64,000 bases of DNA from Spinacia oleracea (taxonomy: Eukaryota > Streptophyta > Magnoliopsida > Caryophyllales > Amaranthaceae). Location: positions 620,001-684,000 of the forward strand of contig NC_079492.1 in the NCBI RefSeq assembly GCF_020520425.1. The letters are read 5' to 3'. Under the pieces are notes generated by a model. It saw only the letters and a program-made list of their open reading frames with translations. It made no database searches and was not told the origin of the DNA. Shown here piece after piece: positions 1-10,172 of the stretch (the first letter of the stretch is position 1; each line of letters opens with the position of its first letter). The position numbers were made by a program, and so were the translations under genes.

Positions 1-663
1 CTTAGCATTCCTCTTCTTTCCAGATTTCTTGAACTTGCCCCCACGCACCATAAGCACATCCTGCTTATCACTTTTGAGCGTCTTTTCAGCGGTCTTCAGC
101 ATACCGTGAAGCTCAGTGAGCGTTTTGTCCAGACTATTCATACTGTAGTTCAGTTTGAACTGATCATACCCGCTATGAAGAGAATGGAGGATGGTGTCTA
201 TAGCCATTTCCTGAGAAAATTGCTGATCCAGCCGACTCATATTCTCAATGAGTCCAATCATTTTGAGAACATGTGGACTTACGGGCTCGCCTTTCTTAAG
301 CTTGGTCTCAAGAATTTGCCTATGAGTCTCGAATCTTTCGACTCGAGCCAGATCTTGGAACATGTTCTTCAACTCACTGATGATTGTGAAAGCATCTGAG
401 TTGATGAACGTTTTCTTCAGATCCGCACTCATGGTGGCGAGCATTAGACATTTCACATCCTTGTTGGCATCAATCCAACGATTGAGGGCAGCCTGAGTGA
501 CCCCGTCGCCAGGAGCTTCGGGCATCGCCTCATCTAGGACATACTCCTTTTCTTCCTGCATAAGAACTATTTGCAAGTTCCTTTGCCAGTCAAGGAAGTT
601 TTTCCCGTTCAACTTCTCCTTTTCGAGAATTGATCGAATGTTGAATGAATTGTTGTTTGCCAT
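1..663 (-). CDS. Copia Gag (UBN2-type) N-terminal 221 residues, partial
   Basis: From the ATG at 663-661 the minus strand reads open for 221 codons to the window edge. The protein starts MANNNSFNIRSILEKEKL, followed by NGKNFLDWQRNLQIVL, which is the hallmark opening of copia Gag proteins (N-G-x-N-F-x-x-W). Further on it has a helical region with DLARVERFETHRQILETKLK and a basic KKSGKKRN segment just before the window ends; the CCHC zinc knuckle would lie beyond. Gag forms the virus-like particle in the cytoplasm and binds the element RNA. No stop or frameshift is visible in this part, so the copy may be relatively young, but pol is not in view and activity cannot be judged. Confidence 0.85.
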   Translation of the reverse strand, partial: MANNNSFNIRSILEKEKLNGKNFLDWQRNLQIVLMQEEKEYVLDEAMPEAPGDGVTQAALNRWIDANKDVKCLMLATMSADLKKTFINSDAFTIISELKNMFQDLARVERFETHRQILETKLKKGEPVSPHVLKMIGLIENMSRLDQQFSQEMAIDTILHSLHSGYDQFKLNYSMNSLDKTLTELHGMLKTAEKTLKSDKQDVLMVRGGKFKKSGKKRNAK

Positions 664-1654
664 ATTAAAAACTACAATTGAAAAGAATAAACAAATAAAT
701 AACCATTCACAGTTTCTCTTAATAAACTTAAATTCTAGCATACATGCATAATTCAATGTTTATTAAGCATTTTATTCAAGTTATGTGTTCCGGCAGGTGT
801 GAATAAAATGATTCCAAGACATATTTAAAGCAATAAATAACTTAAAACATGCATAAGATATTTGTGATCTAGTATGGCCCGACTTCATCTTGAAGCTTTG
901 ACTTCAAAGTCCGTCTTGAAAATCTCCGTGGGAGGCACCATTTTCTTCAAATAGGATAAGCTATAACTAATTACAACTATTTGATGGTACGCAGACCATT
1001 TTGAATTGAAAAATAACTTTGGTGCTTTAGACCAATTACATTCAAATTAATGGTACGCAGACCATATTTTCTATCCTATTTGGGCCATACTAGTCACTTC
1101 ATAACCTGCAAAACAGTACATATACAATATATACCATTCACCCATTCATTATCATGAATGGCCCACATAGCTGGTTAGTAAAACACATTATGCATCACGT
1201 AAACATTTGCAGCAATTAATCAAGGGCACCAATAATCTACCAATTATTCAGTCCTTATTAATTCTAATCGAGTTGTTTTAACCTTAAGGATTTGTAGACC
1301 TAATCAAGAGTTTATGACTAAAAAGCGCTCCCACTGAAACCAATAAATTCATATGCTTTACTAATTTTAAACATAAAATTGTATTTCTAGTCTAACCGGA
1401 AACATACAAATTTAATTAAAATTTAAAGCTCATATAAATTTATAATTGAATCCAAAAATTTAATTTAATTTCAGTCGCATTTAAATTAATCCATGATTTT
1501 AATTTTAGTAAAATAATTAGAATAAATTCCATTTATTATAATTATAATATTCAAAATTAAAATCCAAGAAATTAATTCAAATTATTAATTTTAAAATTAA
1601 TTAAAATTACTTGAACTGAAATTTTCAAATTAAACATTCAAAAACGATCTAATC

Positions 1655-2290
1655 GTAACGCAAACACCCTACGCGTTGCACGCCCATGGGCCGCACGCAC
1701 ACAGCCATTGCTGGCCATGTGCGCGCAGCTCATGCGCTCGTCGCATAGCTGCTGCTGTCCTATCGCAAGCCTCCGCACAGCGCCCCATCGCACGCGAGCT
1801 ATCGCTCGCAGTGCGCGCGCGCGAGATCGCTCGCTGGGCGCGCTGGCTCGCTCGCTGCGCGCGCGAGCCATCGCTCGCTGGGGCGCGACATCGCTCGATG
1901 GGCGAGCGACATCGCGCGCTGCGCGCGCGAGCCATCGCTCGCTGGGGCGCGACATCGCTCGCTGGGCGAGCGACATCGCGCGCTGCGCGCGCGAGCAGTG
2001 CTGGGCGCAGCGCTCGTGGCACGCGAGCTTGCGCTCGCTGCGCGCGAGGCTGCGCGCACTTGTGCGAGGCAGCGCGCGTTGTGGCGCAGCTCGCTTGCTG
2101 CCCACACGCGACTGCCTTGGCTCGCCCTTCGCCCATGCCCATTCGTTCATTGCTCGTGGAACACGACACAAGGCAGGGCTGCTGCCTTGTGCTCGTGCAC
2201 TACGCCCTTGCTCATTGCATTCGTGCCGCACGGGCGACGAGCTCCCTTGCTCGTCGTCGCATGCCCGCATTATACAACACCCCTTAAGGG
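1655..2290. repeat. GC-rich, self-complementary block in the copia leader
   Basis: In AT-rich surroundings this stretch is dominated by gcgagc/gctcgc words, with short units such as GCGAGCCATCGCTCGC repeated in both orientations and an approximately 75-bp unit repeated at about 1855-1930 and 1930-2000. It lacks stop codons in several frames on both strands, which is a composition effect rather than coding. A related block lies at the same place in the other copia element (48725-49385). As RNA it would fold very strongly. Confidence 0.85.
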
Positions 2291-3047
2291 TAACACGAAG
2301 CGTCCATTGCTTCGTGCGTGCAAGTTATTTGAACGAATCGCATAAAAATTTAAAATTTATATTTAAAATTAATGACAAATTAATAAATATTATTAATTTC
2401 ATAATTTTAGGGCGAAAAATCGAAAATTTATTATCCAATTGATTTCCGATTGATATGGATTCAAGTCTAGGTCATAAAAATTTAAAATTTATCGTAAATT
2501 TACAATTTTTATGGTGGTTTTTAATCATAGGTTTCTAATTAAATTACAATTAATTATGAAAATCAAATTAATTCTAAATTATTCTAATTTTCAACAATTA
2601 ATCATAATTACAAATTAGATTGCATAATTAACAAGACTAGGCATTCAAACTTGTTAAACATATGCAGTAGGTCAATCAAAAATTCAAGATTTATCAACAG
2701 GAATCGCAAATATTTAATTTAACATCTTAAATTTACGAAATTTTGCATTCGAAAAACTAAAACCTTCGAAAAGTCATAGTTAGGCTTCGAATTTGAGAAT
2801 TCTGGGTTCGGCAGAAAAACACTATTTTTGTCAAAATTTTAGAATGCCTTTTACATGCGGAATTGACACAAAAATCACTCAATTCGGATGAGTAACGAAG
2901 AAACTGCCGAAAAACTGCGTACGTATAATTAAATAAACGCAATTTGCAATTAATTAACAATTACGAAAATTAATCACCCCTTTTAATTCTTGCAAATTTG
3001 TAATATTTAACCATGTTCATGCAATTTAGATTATGAAAATAATAAGG

Positions 3048-3061
3048 GGCTCGTGATACCA
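3048..3061 (-). other. Primer binding site (initiator Met tRNA)
   Basis: Minus-strand TGGTATCACGAGCC starts 2 bp inside the LTR. It is a one-base variant of the common plant PBS TGGTATCAGAGCC, complementary to the 3' end of tRNA-iMet. The identical variant occurs at 47991-48004, so it is a family trait. Confidence 0.85.
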
Positions 3062-3062
3062 C

Positions 3063-4446
3063 TGTTAGGTTATGATACATATGACATTACATAGATCATG
3101 CGGAAACAACCATTAACCCAGGACAACATATTATTTACACATAATCATATAGCATAATTTAGATGCATACTCTTTGTTGCGTGCCCTCCCTAGCTGCGCC
3201 CGAACCGAACAAGAACAAGTCTTTTAGGACTCCAAGTGTCGTCCCTCCGTAGATAGTCCACAGCACGTCCGGATCCGCCTTAAGATTGACCAACTAGAAT
3301 CGCCCTTAAGGTACTAGAAAATTTCGGCACTTTATGAGCAAGATGTGTTTTAATTTTCTCTCAAAAAACTCACTTTTGAATACTTTGAAACTTATGTATA
3401 AATTATGACCCCTAGGCCTTTATTTATAGAGTTATGGAAAAGGAATCGTAATCCTAGTAGGATGCGAATTAATTGGAATTAGAATCCTACATGAATTCTA
3501 TTTAATTAATTTATCCAATTAGGAATAGAAATTTAATCATACACTGACTCTTGTAGATTCAGGAATCACGCATGAGCACAAACTCACACACACACGGCAG
3601 CCACAAGGGCTGCCCATGCGCGTGCGAGCAGCAGCCCGCGCAGCACGGCCCACGCAGCCGTGGCCCTTGGCGCGCGCTGGGCCTGCCTTGCGGTAGGCCT
3701 GGGCGCTGCCTTGGCTGGGCTTGTGGCGCGCATGCTTGCTGGGCGATGGCCCCGGCTTCGTGCTGGGCCTTCGTCCGGCAAGCCTCGTCCGATGCTAATT
3801 CGTACGATACGCTTCCGATTAAATTTCCATTTCCGGAATCTATTTCCGATACGAACAATATTTAATATTTCCGATTCCGGAATTAATTTCCGTTTCGAAC
3901 AAATATTTAATATTTCCGTTTCCGGAATTATTTTCCGATTCCGGCAATATTTCCGATTCTGACAATATTTCCGTTTCCGGCAATATTTCCGATTCTGGTA
4001 ATATTTCCATTTCCAATAATATTTTCCGATACGTACCATGTTTCCGTTTCCGGCAACATCTACGACTTGGATAATATTCATATTTCCGATACGATCCATA
4101 TTTCCGTTTCCGGTAATATCATCGTTTCCGGAGTATTCATTTCTTGCCTGTGACGATCTTAGCTCCCACTGAAACCAAGATTCGTCGGTTCCGAATATTC
4201 ATAGATGGAGTATTTAATGCCATTAAATACTTGATCCGTTTACGTACTATTTGTGTGACCCTACGGGTTCAGTCAAGAGTAAGCTGTGGATTAATATCAT
4301 TAATTCCACTTGAACTGAAGCGGCCTCTAGCTAGGCATTCAGCTCACTTGATCTCACTGAATTATTAACTTGTTAATTAATACTGAACCGCATTTATTAG
4401 ACTTAACATAGAATGCATACTTGGACCAAGGGCATTATTTCCTTCA
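3063..4446 (-). repeat. 5' LTR of the copia element (1384 bp)
   Basis: It begins TGAAGG and ends CCTAACA on the minus strand. The U3 part carries a run of CGGAAAT/CGGAATC units (3830-4140), then a GC-rich stretch (3590-3790), then a TATA-like CTATAAATA near 3417-3425 with a TSS probably 25-35 bp downstream. The same three modules in the same order occur in both LTRs of the 46601-57019 element, which fixes the boundaries. Confidence 0.88.
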
Positions 4447-5177
4447 AATGGTAAGGATAAGCTAGTCACACTTTCTTATTCGTATTAAATGGTGTCTTTA
4501 CTCGTCTCGTCAAATAAATTTTTAAATAGTCACACTTATCTAATTAATGATAGACACACTTCCTTACAATTCATTAATTTATGTTTACACTTTGTCTCAA
4601 GATATCAAATAAGAATAGTAGAAAACAGGAAGTACGATTCGTTAATATTATCGAATACTTTGCTTAACTAGGATTCAATAAATTAATACATTAATAAACA
4701 GTAAGTAAGTAAGATTCAATAAATTCAATAAGTAGTAAGATTCAATAAGTGCAAGTCGTGAAATTAAGACAAGGCGGCTTCTTGTCTCGTCTCGTCAAAT
4801 AAATACTAAGGGGGCGTCTTGTCTCATCTCGTCAAATAAATAAATACTAAGGGGGCGTCTTGTCTCGTCTCGTCAAATAAATGTAAAGCTAATGCTAGTC
4901 ACACTTTCTTATTCGTAATAAATGGACTAATTGGAATTAATACTAATGGGGTGTCTCGTCTCGTCAATAAATGTAAAGCTAATGCTAGGTGCAAGTAAAC
5001 TTTTTCGTAATAAGTAAGTAGTAAGAACTAACTAGGTGCAAGGCGTGTAATTTATTGTAAAGCTACCCTATCAAGTCAAGACTTTACAACTACTTTTAAA
5101 AAACTTATCCCCTTTTACTCTTTAAACTAGAATTAAAACTTCTCTCTCTATTCCCTTTCACTCCCTAGTAAAACAAC
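4447..5177. repeat. Imperfect tandem repeats upstream of gene remnant
   Basis: The words tctcgtctcgtcaaataaat, ctaagggggcgtcttgtc and cacactttcttattcgtaat recur several times (for example near 4483, 4785, 4825, 4865 and 4950) in a short-period imperfect array. The same words recur at 21170-21545, so the two sites share an origin. No coding potential. The end of the stretch is CT-rich (5140-5165) and could be the 5' UTR of the adjacent gene remnant. Confidence 0.6.
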
Positions 5178-6730
5178 ATGCCACGAAACATAGTGTCCCA
5201 ATGTGATTTAGGAAAAATTTCATCCCGACGACGGAGGTTGGTTTATCATCCTAAAACTGTGTGTTACTTCAGACGTTCAGGACCTTCGGAGGGAGACGAG
5301 TTTGACCTTAATACCACGAAGTAGTACGATTCATATGCTGAAATGAATGTAGGTTATAATGTGCCAGAGGATGAAATCAAAGAAGAGCTATTCGCATCTA
5401 CAGAATCTCGGAAAATGGTTACCAATCCGCACAGGGTGATGAAGCTTTTGGATAACTCGACCGGTCTGGCGTACTTGCCCGTCCTTGAAGATCTGGCAAA
5501 CATACATCGAGGGGTTTGTTGTTTCGTGAACTGGTAATGTCATTATCACCACGGTACTACGGATGTAGTACCAAGGGAACTTTCCCCAATCATGAACATG
5601 AATCCTAATATTGACCTGGCAATCATCCCGACGTACACCTTGCCCAAAGGGGCAGCCACCATATTTGTCGGTCCTTACACCGACGCCGTTCATCTAATGC
5701 AAGTATCAGACACGATCACTGAAGTTGACATTGAGGTGCATCTTTGGAGAATATCAATTATGGATCGAAGGTACTACGTACTACATTAAAATTTCATCCC
5801 AGCTGGATTCTAAGGACGACAAGAAGCTTGTGGTTCCTAAGGGGTCGATGTTTGTTTGTTGGAATATCAAAGACATGAAGAGGCCCTCATTTGTTGATAA
5901 TTTTCAGGTGTTGGTAGTGACACATTCCCCGTTGGTATTTGTCTTGACTGAGTGTCGCATTTCCAGAGACATGATCAACGACGCCCTCGCTACACTAGAG
6001 GATCGGTACATGTACCGTGCTGAACTGTTCGGGGACGATCACTGTGTTCGAGGTCCCGGCGTGGCTGTTGTTATGTGGAAACCATTCGATATTTATCCAC
6101 GATTTTGGCTTACAGGATATGGGGTTGAGGGTTCATTGCTCGGAGCTACTTTTAAGGTAATAATTTCATATTCTCTTTCTATTGCTAATAATTTCATATT
6201 TTATTTCTATTTTAATTCAATTGTTAATATTTATTGTTATATTTATTTTTTATATTTATTGTTTAGCTATATTATCATACACCTTGTTTGTGACTTCTAT
6301 TGTTAATATATATTGTTTAGCTATATTATCATACGTATTTACTATAAGTTAGTTACTTTATTGCCAATTTCTTGTAGTGCTAGTTACTTATTATAACCAC
6401 AAATAAGTAATTTGGTTACTTAGAAGGGGTTTGACTAAAAGTATTTGGTTCAAAATAAATAATCGTACTTGTTAATTTGGTACTTATGGACAGTTGATAC
6501 ATGGATTTAAAGTATCTGGTTACTTATTAGAACCATAAATAAGTAATTTAATTCATACTTGTTGTAATCACTTTTATGGACAGTCCTTAAACCAACCAGG
6601 AACAATAAGAAGGATCCCTATCCCAACCCCAATAAGAAGGATCCCTATCCCAACCCCCCTGGAATCATCATCTGAAGAGGAATGGGATGATGACATGGCA
6701 GCTAGGTACAGGCCCGGGGATCAGAACTAG
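5178..6730 (+). pseudogene. Unrecognised two-exon gene family, copy 1, disabled
   Basis: I do not recognise this family. It is defined by alignment with copy 2 (8578-10106): both share LVYHPK/LFYHPK near the start, then VGPY/IGPY, VPKGSMFVCWNIKDM versus VPRGAVFLCWNVKDM, FVLTE(C/S)RI, and a 3' exon starting SLNQPG followed by IPIPT and an acidic tail. The reading frame opens at ATG 5178. It meets in-frame stops at 5322-5324 (TAG) and 5535-5537 (TAA), then shifts frame between about 5735 and 5785 before the conserved VPKG block. Exon 1 ends at a GT donor after 6156; exon 2 runs 6584-6730 in phase 0 and contains a 24-bp tandem duplication (IRRIPIPT twice). Three lesions make it a pseudogene. The conserved hydrophobic cores suggest a globular protein; no catalytic motif was seen. 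Confidence 0.7.
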
Positions 6731-7146
6731 CGCGGGTGATGACGACCCCTCAATACCTGATTGGAATACCTAAACGGGGATATGCCCGACCGTGGGATAT
6801 GCCCGGCCGTGGGTGGATGGATGCGTTTATTAATTATGCTACTTTATTAATTTATGCTACTTTTAACTCACGTGTTTATGTTTTGAACGTAATATATGTA
6901 CTAGTAATGTACCCAAATATTGAACATTGAATGTACTCTACGTACTAATAATTATTGTTTCTTTTAATTTTACAAGGTTGTCATTGAATGTACTCTACGA
7001 ACATTGAATATTGAACATTGAATGTACTCTACGTACTCTACGTAATAGCGTGCTTGCTTGTGACTTGTTTATTGCATACTTGTTTACTATGATGTGAGTT
7101 ACTTGATTACCATAAATAAGTAAATTTAAAACCTCTTAATGGACAG

Positions 7147-7340
7147 TCGTTAATCAGCCGGGAGCAATAGGAAGGATCCCTATCCCAACCCCCCTTGAAG
7201 AGGAATCACCCAATTTTCCAGACATTGACTTTCAGACTTATCTGGATGAGGAAGAAGAGGAATCACCCGACTTTCCAGACTTTGACTTTCAGACTTATCT
7301 GGATGAGGAAGAAGGGTATGATGTCATGGCGTCTTGGTAA
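7147..7340 (+). pseudogene. Orphan 3' exon of the same unrecognised family
   Basis: After an AG acceptor at 7145-7146 the sequence matches the 3' exons of copies 1 and 2 (SLNQPG..R.RIPIPTP), with a one-base loss near 7153, and then an acidic tail ending at TAA 7338-7340. The tail contains a perfect-looking 60-bp tandem duplication encoding EEESP(N/D)FPD(I/F)DFQTYLD twice. No upstream exon is present, so this is a fragment left by local duplication. The flanks (6731-7146 and 7341-7804) share other words with each other (for example atgaccccTCAATAC and GGGTGGATG..TTTATTAATTATGCTAC) but hold no gene. Confidence 0.6.
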
Positions 7341-7804
7341 AGGGAATCTGGACTTGATGATGACCCCTCAATACATGAATGGAATATCTAAACGGGAATC
7401 CGATCGACTGCGGGTGGATGCATTTATTAATTATGCTACTTTTACCTCTTGTTATTAATCACTCTTATTATGAATTACGTACACTATCTTTTATGTTATG
7501 AACTAAATGCAACGTTTATTAATTTTGTTTAATAATTATGAAAACTAATGAATTGTTAATAATTATTGTTTTATTTTCACCGTTATTATTCACACATAAG
7601 GAAACACTAAAGTCAAATATGGAAATCGTCAAGGACACCTCCCTCTTTTATAAACATATCTATCTTTTTAAGACATCTCTCTATTTAAACACATCCCTCT
7701 CTGCCTCTTTCCTTTTTATTTAAGACGCCTACCTCCATAGCTCCCTCTTTCCTGTTTAGCTTATCTCCACTTTCTTTCTCCCACATTTCATCTTTATCCA
7801 CATA

Positions 7805-8284
7805 ATGCCTACCACTTTCAGTTCCAGTTTCATTGTTGACTTCAACAACTACATGTGGAACTCCTTGGTAAGTAACCTGGCAAATTCTTAACTTAGTCTA
7901 TACAATTTCCCTAATTAATATATAAACTTTATTTTGTAATGAATGAAGGTTATTCTACGTACTTTCAACCCAAATCCCACCGACCAACTCGTCGGTAGTC
8001 GTTTGCTCCGCCCAAACACGGACGCTTTTTGGAATGTCAACATCACATATGGCTTAGATTCCCCATATACAATCGTCGGTGATGGGTGGGAGCGTTTCCT
8101 TAGGGATAACCGAGTATGCGTCGGAGACAGTCTTCACTTTCATTACGCCGGCTTCGATCAGATCATGGTGGATGTTGTTACCCCCACTGGTGTATTTAAG
8201 ATATATGGAGAGAAACTCGAAGAAGATGAATCGCCTGAGCCGGTACGACGGCATTTTCCTGGACGTCTAAGGGTATGTCCGTAA
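7805..8284 (+). CDS. Short B3 DNA-binding domain protein (two exons, 132 aa)
   Basis: Exon 1 is 7805-7867 (21 codons, MPTTFSSSFIVDF...) and ends at a canonical GTAAGT donor. Exon 2 is 7949-8284, starting after an AAG acceptor, phase 0. Residues about 40-110 match the back half of a plant B3 domain: YTIVGDGWERFLRDN, then VCVGDSLHFHY, then a strand ending in VDVVTP. This is the same architecture as the first domain of the gene at 28926 (MLGDGWKKYLVDN, VVVGDTLEFRY). B3 proteins are nuclear and bind DNA in the major groove; this one has a single domain and a short acidic tail. No lesions were seen. An alternative donor GTATGT at 8272 could extend the transcript into another exon. A member of the REM-like B3 group is the best guess. 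Confidence 0.7.
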
Positions 8285-8577
8285 TTATTGTTATTTACGT
8301 GTGGTAATATGTTAACAAAAGAATTATTTATGTGTTTTTACATCATTATATTTAATTTTATACTACTCCCCCATAAAGAGTTACATTATATAGTTATTTT
8401 ATTGACAGTTACTATTTAAACGCTAAACCCAAGTACCAATCCCCCTTGTTGTTATCAGTGGTTTTTCAGAATATCCCCCTTTCATCTCCCCCTTTCAAAT
8501 TTCTCTTTCAGAATCTCCCCCCTTTCATATTTCTCTTTCAGAGTCTCCCCCCTTTCATCTCCCCATTTCCATCATCA

Positions 8578-10106
8578 ATGGGTTATCATAAAAAACAAAA
8601 TCAAAACATAGTCTCCCAATCTTCCTTAAGCCAAATTTCATTCGAACGTATGAGATTGTTTTATCATCCTAAATCTTTGTGTTACTTCAAACGGTCAACG
8701 TCAACCGAAGGCGAACTCGATTTAAACAACACAGGCCACTATGATTCATATTATCACTTAAACGTGGGGGACCAAGTTCCAAACGCTTTAATTCGTGGCG
8801 AACTTCAAGCATCAATGTTGAAACGCCGGATTTTCACTAACCCTACCAGAATTATGGTGCAATTAGACGGTACGACGGGTCCGTCGTACGTGCCACTTCT
8901 TGAAGACCTCGGTGGTAACTTTCATCCTGTCGCCCCCACTCTTCGTGGAATGGTTTTGTGACTACAACGATGATGTTGTTGTCGTACCATATGATCTTGG
9001 TCCTATCATAGCACTGAAGCCGAATATCAACCTAGACGCTCCGATTTACACACTTCCCATTCGAAAGGCCTTCATATTTATCGGCCCTTATGTCATTCAT
9101 CAAATGGAAGTACACCGAACTGTGACGGAAGTCACCATTGATGTGTCTAAATTCACTGAGACAACTAAACGATGGTATTACATAGTCAATTTTTGTTCCA
9201 ATCGGGGTAAATTAGAGGGGGGCACACATGTTGTGCCGAGAGGGGCGGTGTTTCTGTGTTGGAACGTGAAGGACATGCAGGCCATCATTTGTTGACAATT
9301 TTAGTCTACTTTTACAGAAATACTCACCTATGGTGTTTGTTTTAACCGAATCTCGCATTCGTAACGAAATGATGGAGGTTGTTTTAGATCAACTACCGGG
9401 GTTATATAGTTTTCGTGTATTTGGGGCGCAATCAGGAGGTCCGGGCGGGGTTGTGATACTCTGGAAAAGGTTCGAAGTGCACCCGCTCTATGCTGATCGG
9501 GAACTAGGTCAGATGGCTAATTTTACTTTTAAGGTAACTTTCATTTAACATGCAAGTGTAGTTGTTCGATTTTATTGTGATTGGATTTCATCAAGCATGC
9601 AGGTGTAGTTGTTCGATTTCATGCATTGTGATTCATTCTTTGTCGTTTCCCATTGTAGATTACTTCTATTTTATATTCATTCTATTTATATTCATTCTAT
9701 TCATTTTATTGCCATTCTATTTGTATTAAGTTTTGGACGTTCATTCTTTGTTGTTTTAAGATCAAGTGTATGATTCAATTATAATGCTATTTATTCTTTG
9801 ATTCTTTGGATTTTACAGTCTTTGAATCAACCTGGGGCTAGATCAAGGATTCCTATCCCTACCGTGCCATCTCGTCCCTCCTGGAGATTGGAACAAGAGG
9901 AGGTTGACGAAGAACAGGAATCTGATCCACCAAGCGAAGACAATGATCTTTTTGAGGGAGAGGAAGATGAAGACGAAGACGGTATTTTTGAGGGAGAGGA
10001 AGAGGAAGATGAAGACGAAGAGGAAGAGGAAGACGCGAGCATGTGTTCCACTTGTCTAACCCCTTCTTTAAGTGATGTAAGTTCTGAGCATATGGACGTC
10101 GAGTAA
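8578..10106 (+). pseudogene. Unrecognised two-exon gene family, copy 2, frameshifted
   Basis: The best-preserved member of the family described for 5178-6730. The frame opens at ATG 8578 (MGYHKKQNQNIVSQSS) in a CT-rich leader, and runs to about 8935, where a net +1 shift next to a run of five C's is needed to continue into EWFCDYNDDVVVVPYDLGP. A second break falls between about 9275 and 9330 after CWNVKDM. The frame then reads MVFVLTESRIRNEMM to a GT donor after 9533. Exon 2, 9819-10106, starts SLNQPGARSRIPIPT and ends in a long Glu/Asp tract (EEEEDEDEEEEE). The family is unknown to me. Because the second half of the protein is still well conserved, the lesions may be recent, or may be sequence errors at homopolymers. 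Confidence 0.65.
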
Positions 10107-10172
10107 AGGGGATCCCGGGAGTGTGCCCTTGCGTTTATTTAAAGTTGTGTTTTATTTTTAGTGTATCTATAG

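Larger units (their letters stand above)
1..4446 (-). mobile_element. Ty1/copia LTR retrotransposon, 5' part, reverse orientation, cut by window edge
   Basis: Read on the minus strand the order is LTR (4446 to 3063), primer binding site, a leader of about 2.4 kb with a GC-rich block, then the start of gag, which runs off the left edge. The LTR is homologous to the paired LTRs of the element at 46601-57019, and the leader is colinear with that element's leader. The outer LTR terminus is TGAAGGAAAT and the inner terminus CCTAACA, giving the canonical TG...CA. The base stretch aatgg (4447-4451) would be one copy of a 5-bp target duplication; the other copy lies outside the window. The gag type supports copia rather than gypsy. 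Unlike its relative at 46601, this copy keeps an open gag. Confidence 0.9.

Noticed and set aside
1638-2442. Long Arg/Ala-rich frames on both strands
   Set aside because: They arise from a GC-rich palindromic repeat without stops in several frames at once; the same happens at 48702-49426 in a related retrotransposon leader.
3559-4099. Overlapping frames on both strands in the LTR
   Set aside because: Composition effect of the GC-rich and CGGAAAT arrays; related frames recur in the LTRs at 46679-47554 and 55710-56585.
9827-10051. Serine-run protein on the minus strand
   Set aside because: Complement of the Glu/Asp codon run in the 3' exon of the gene remnant on the plus strand.
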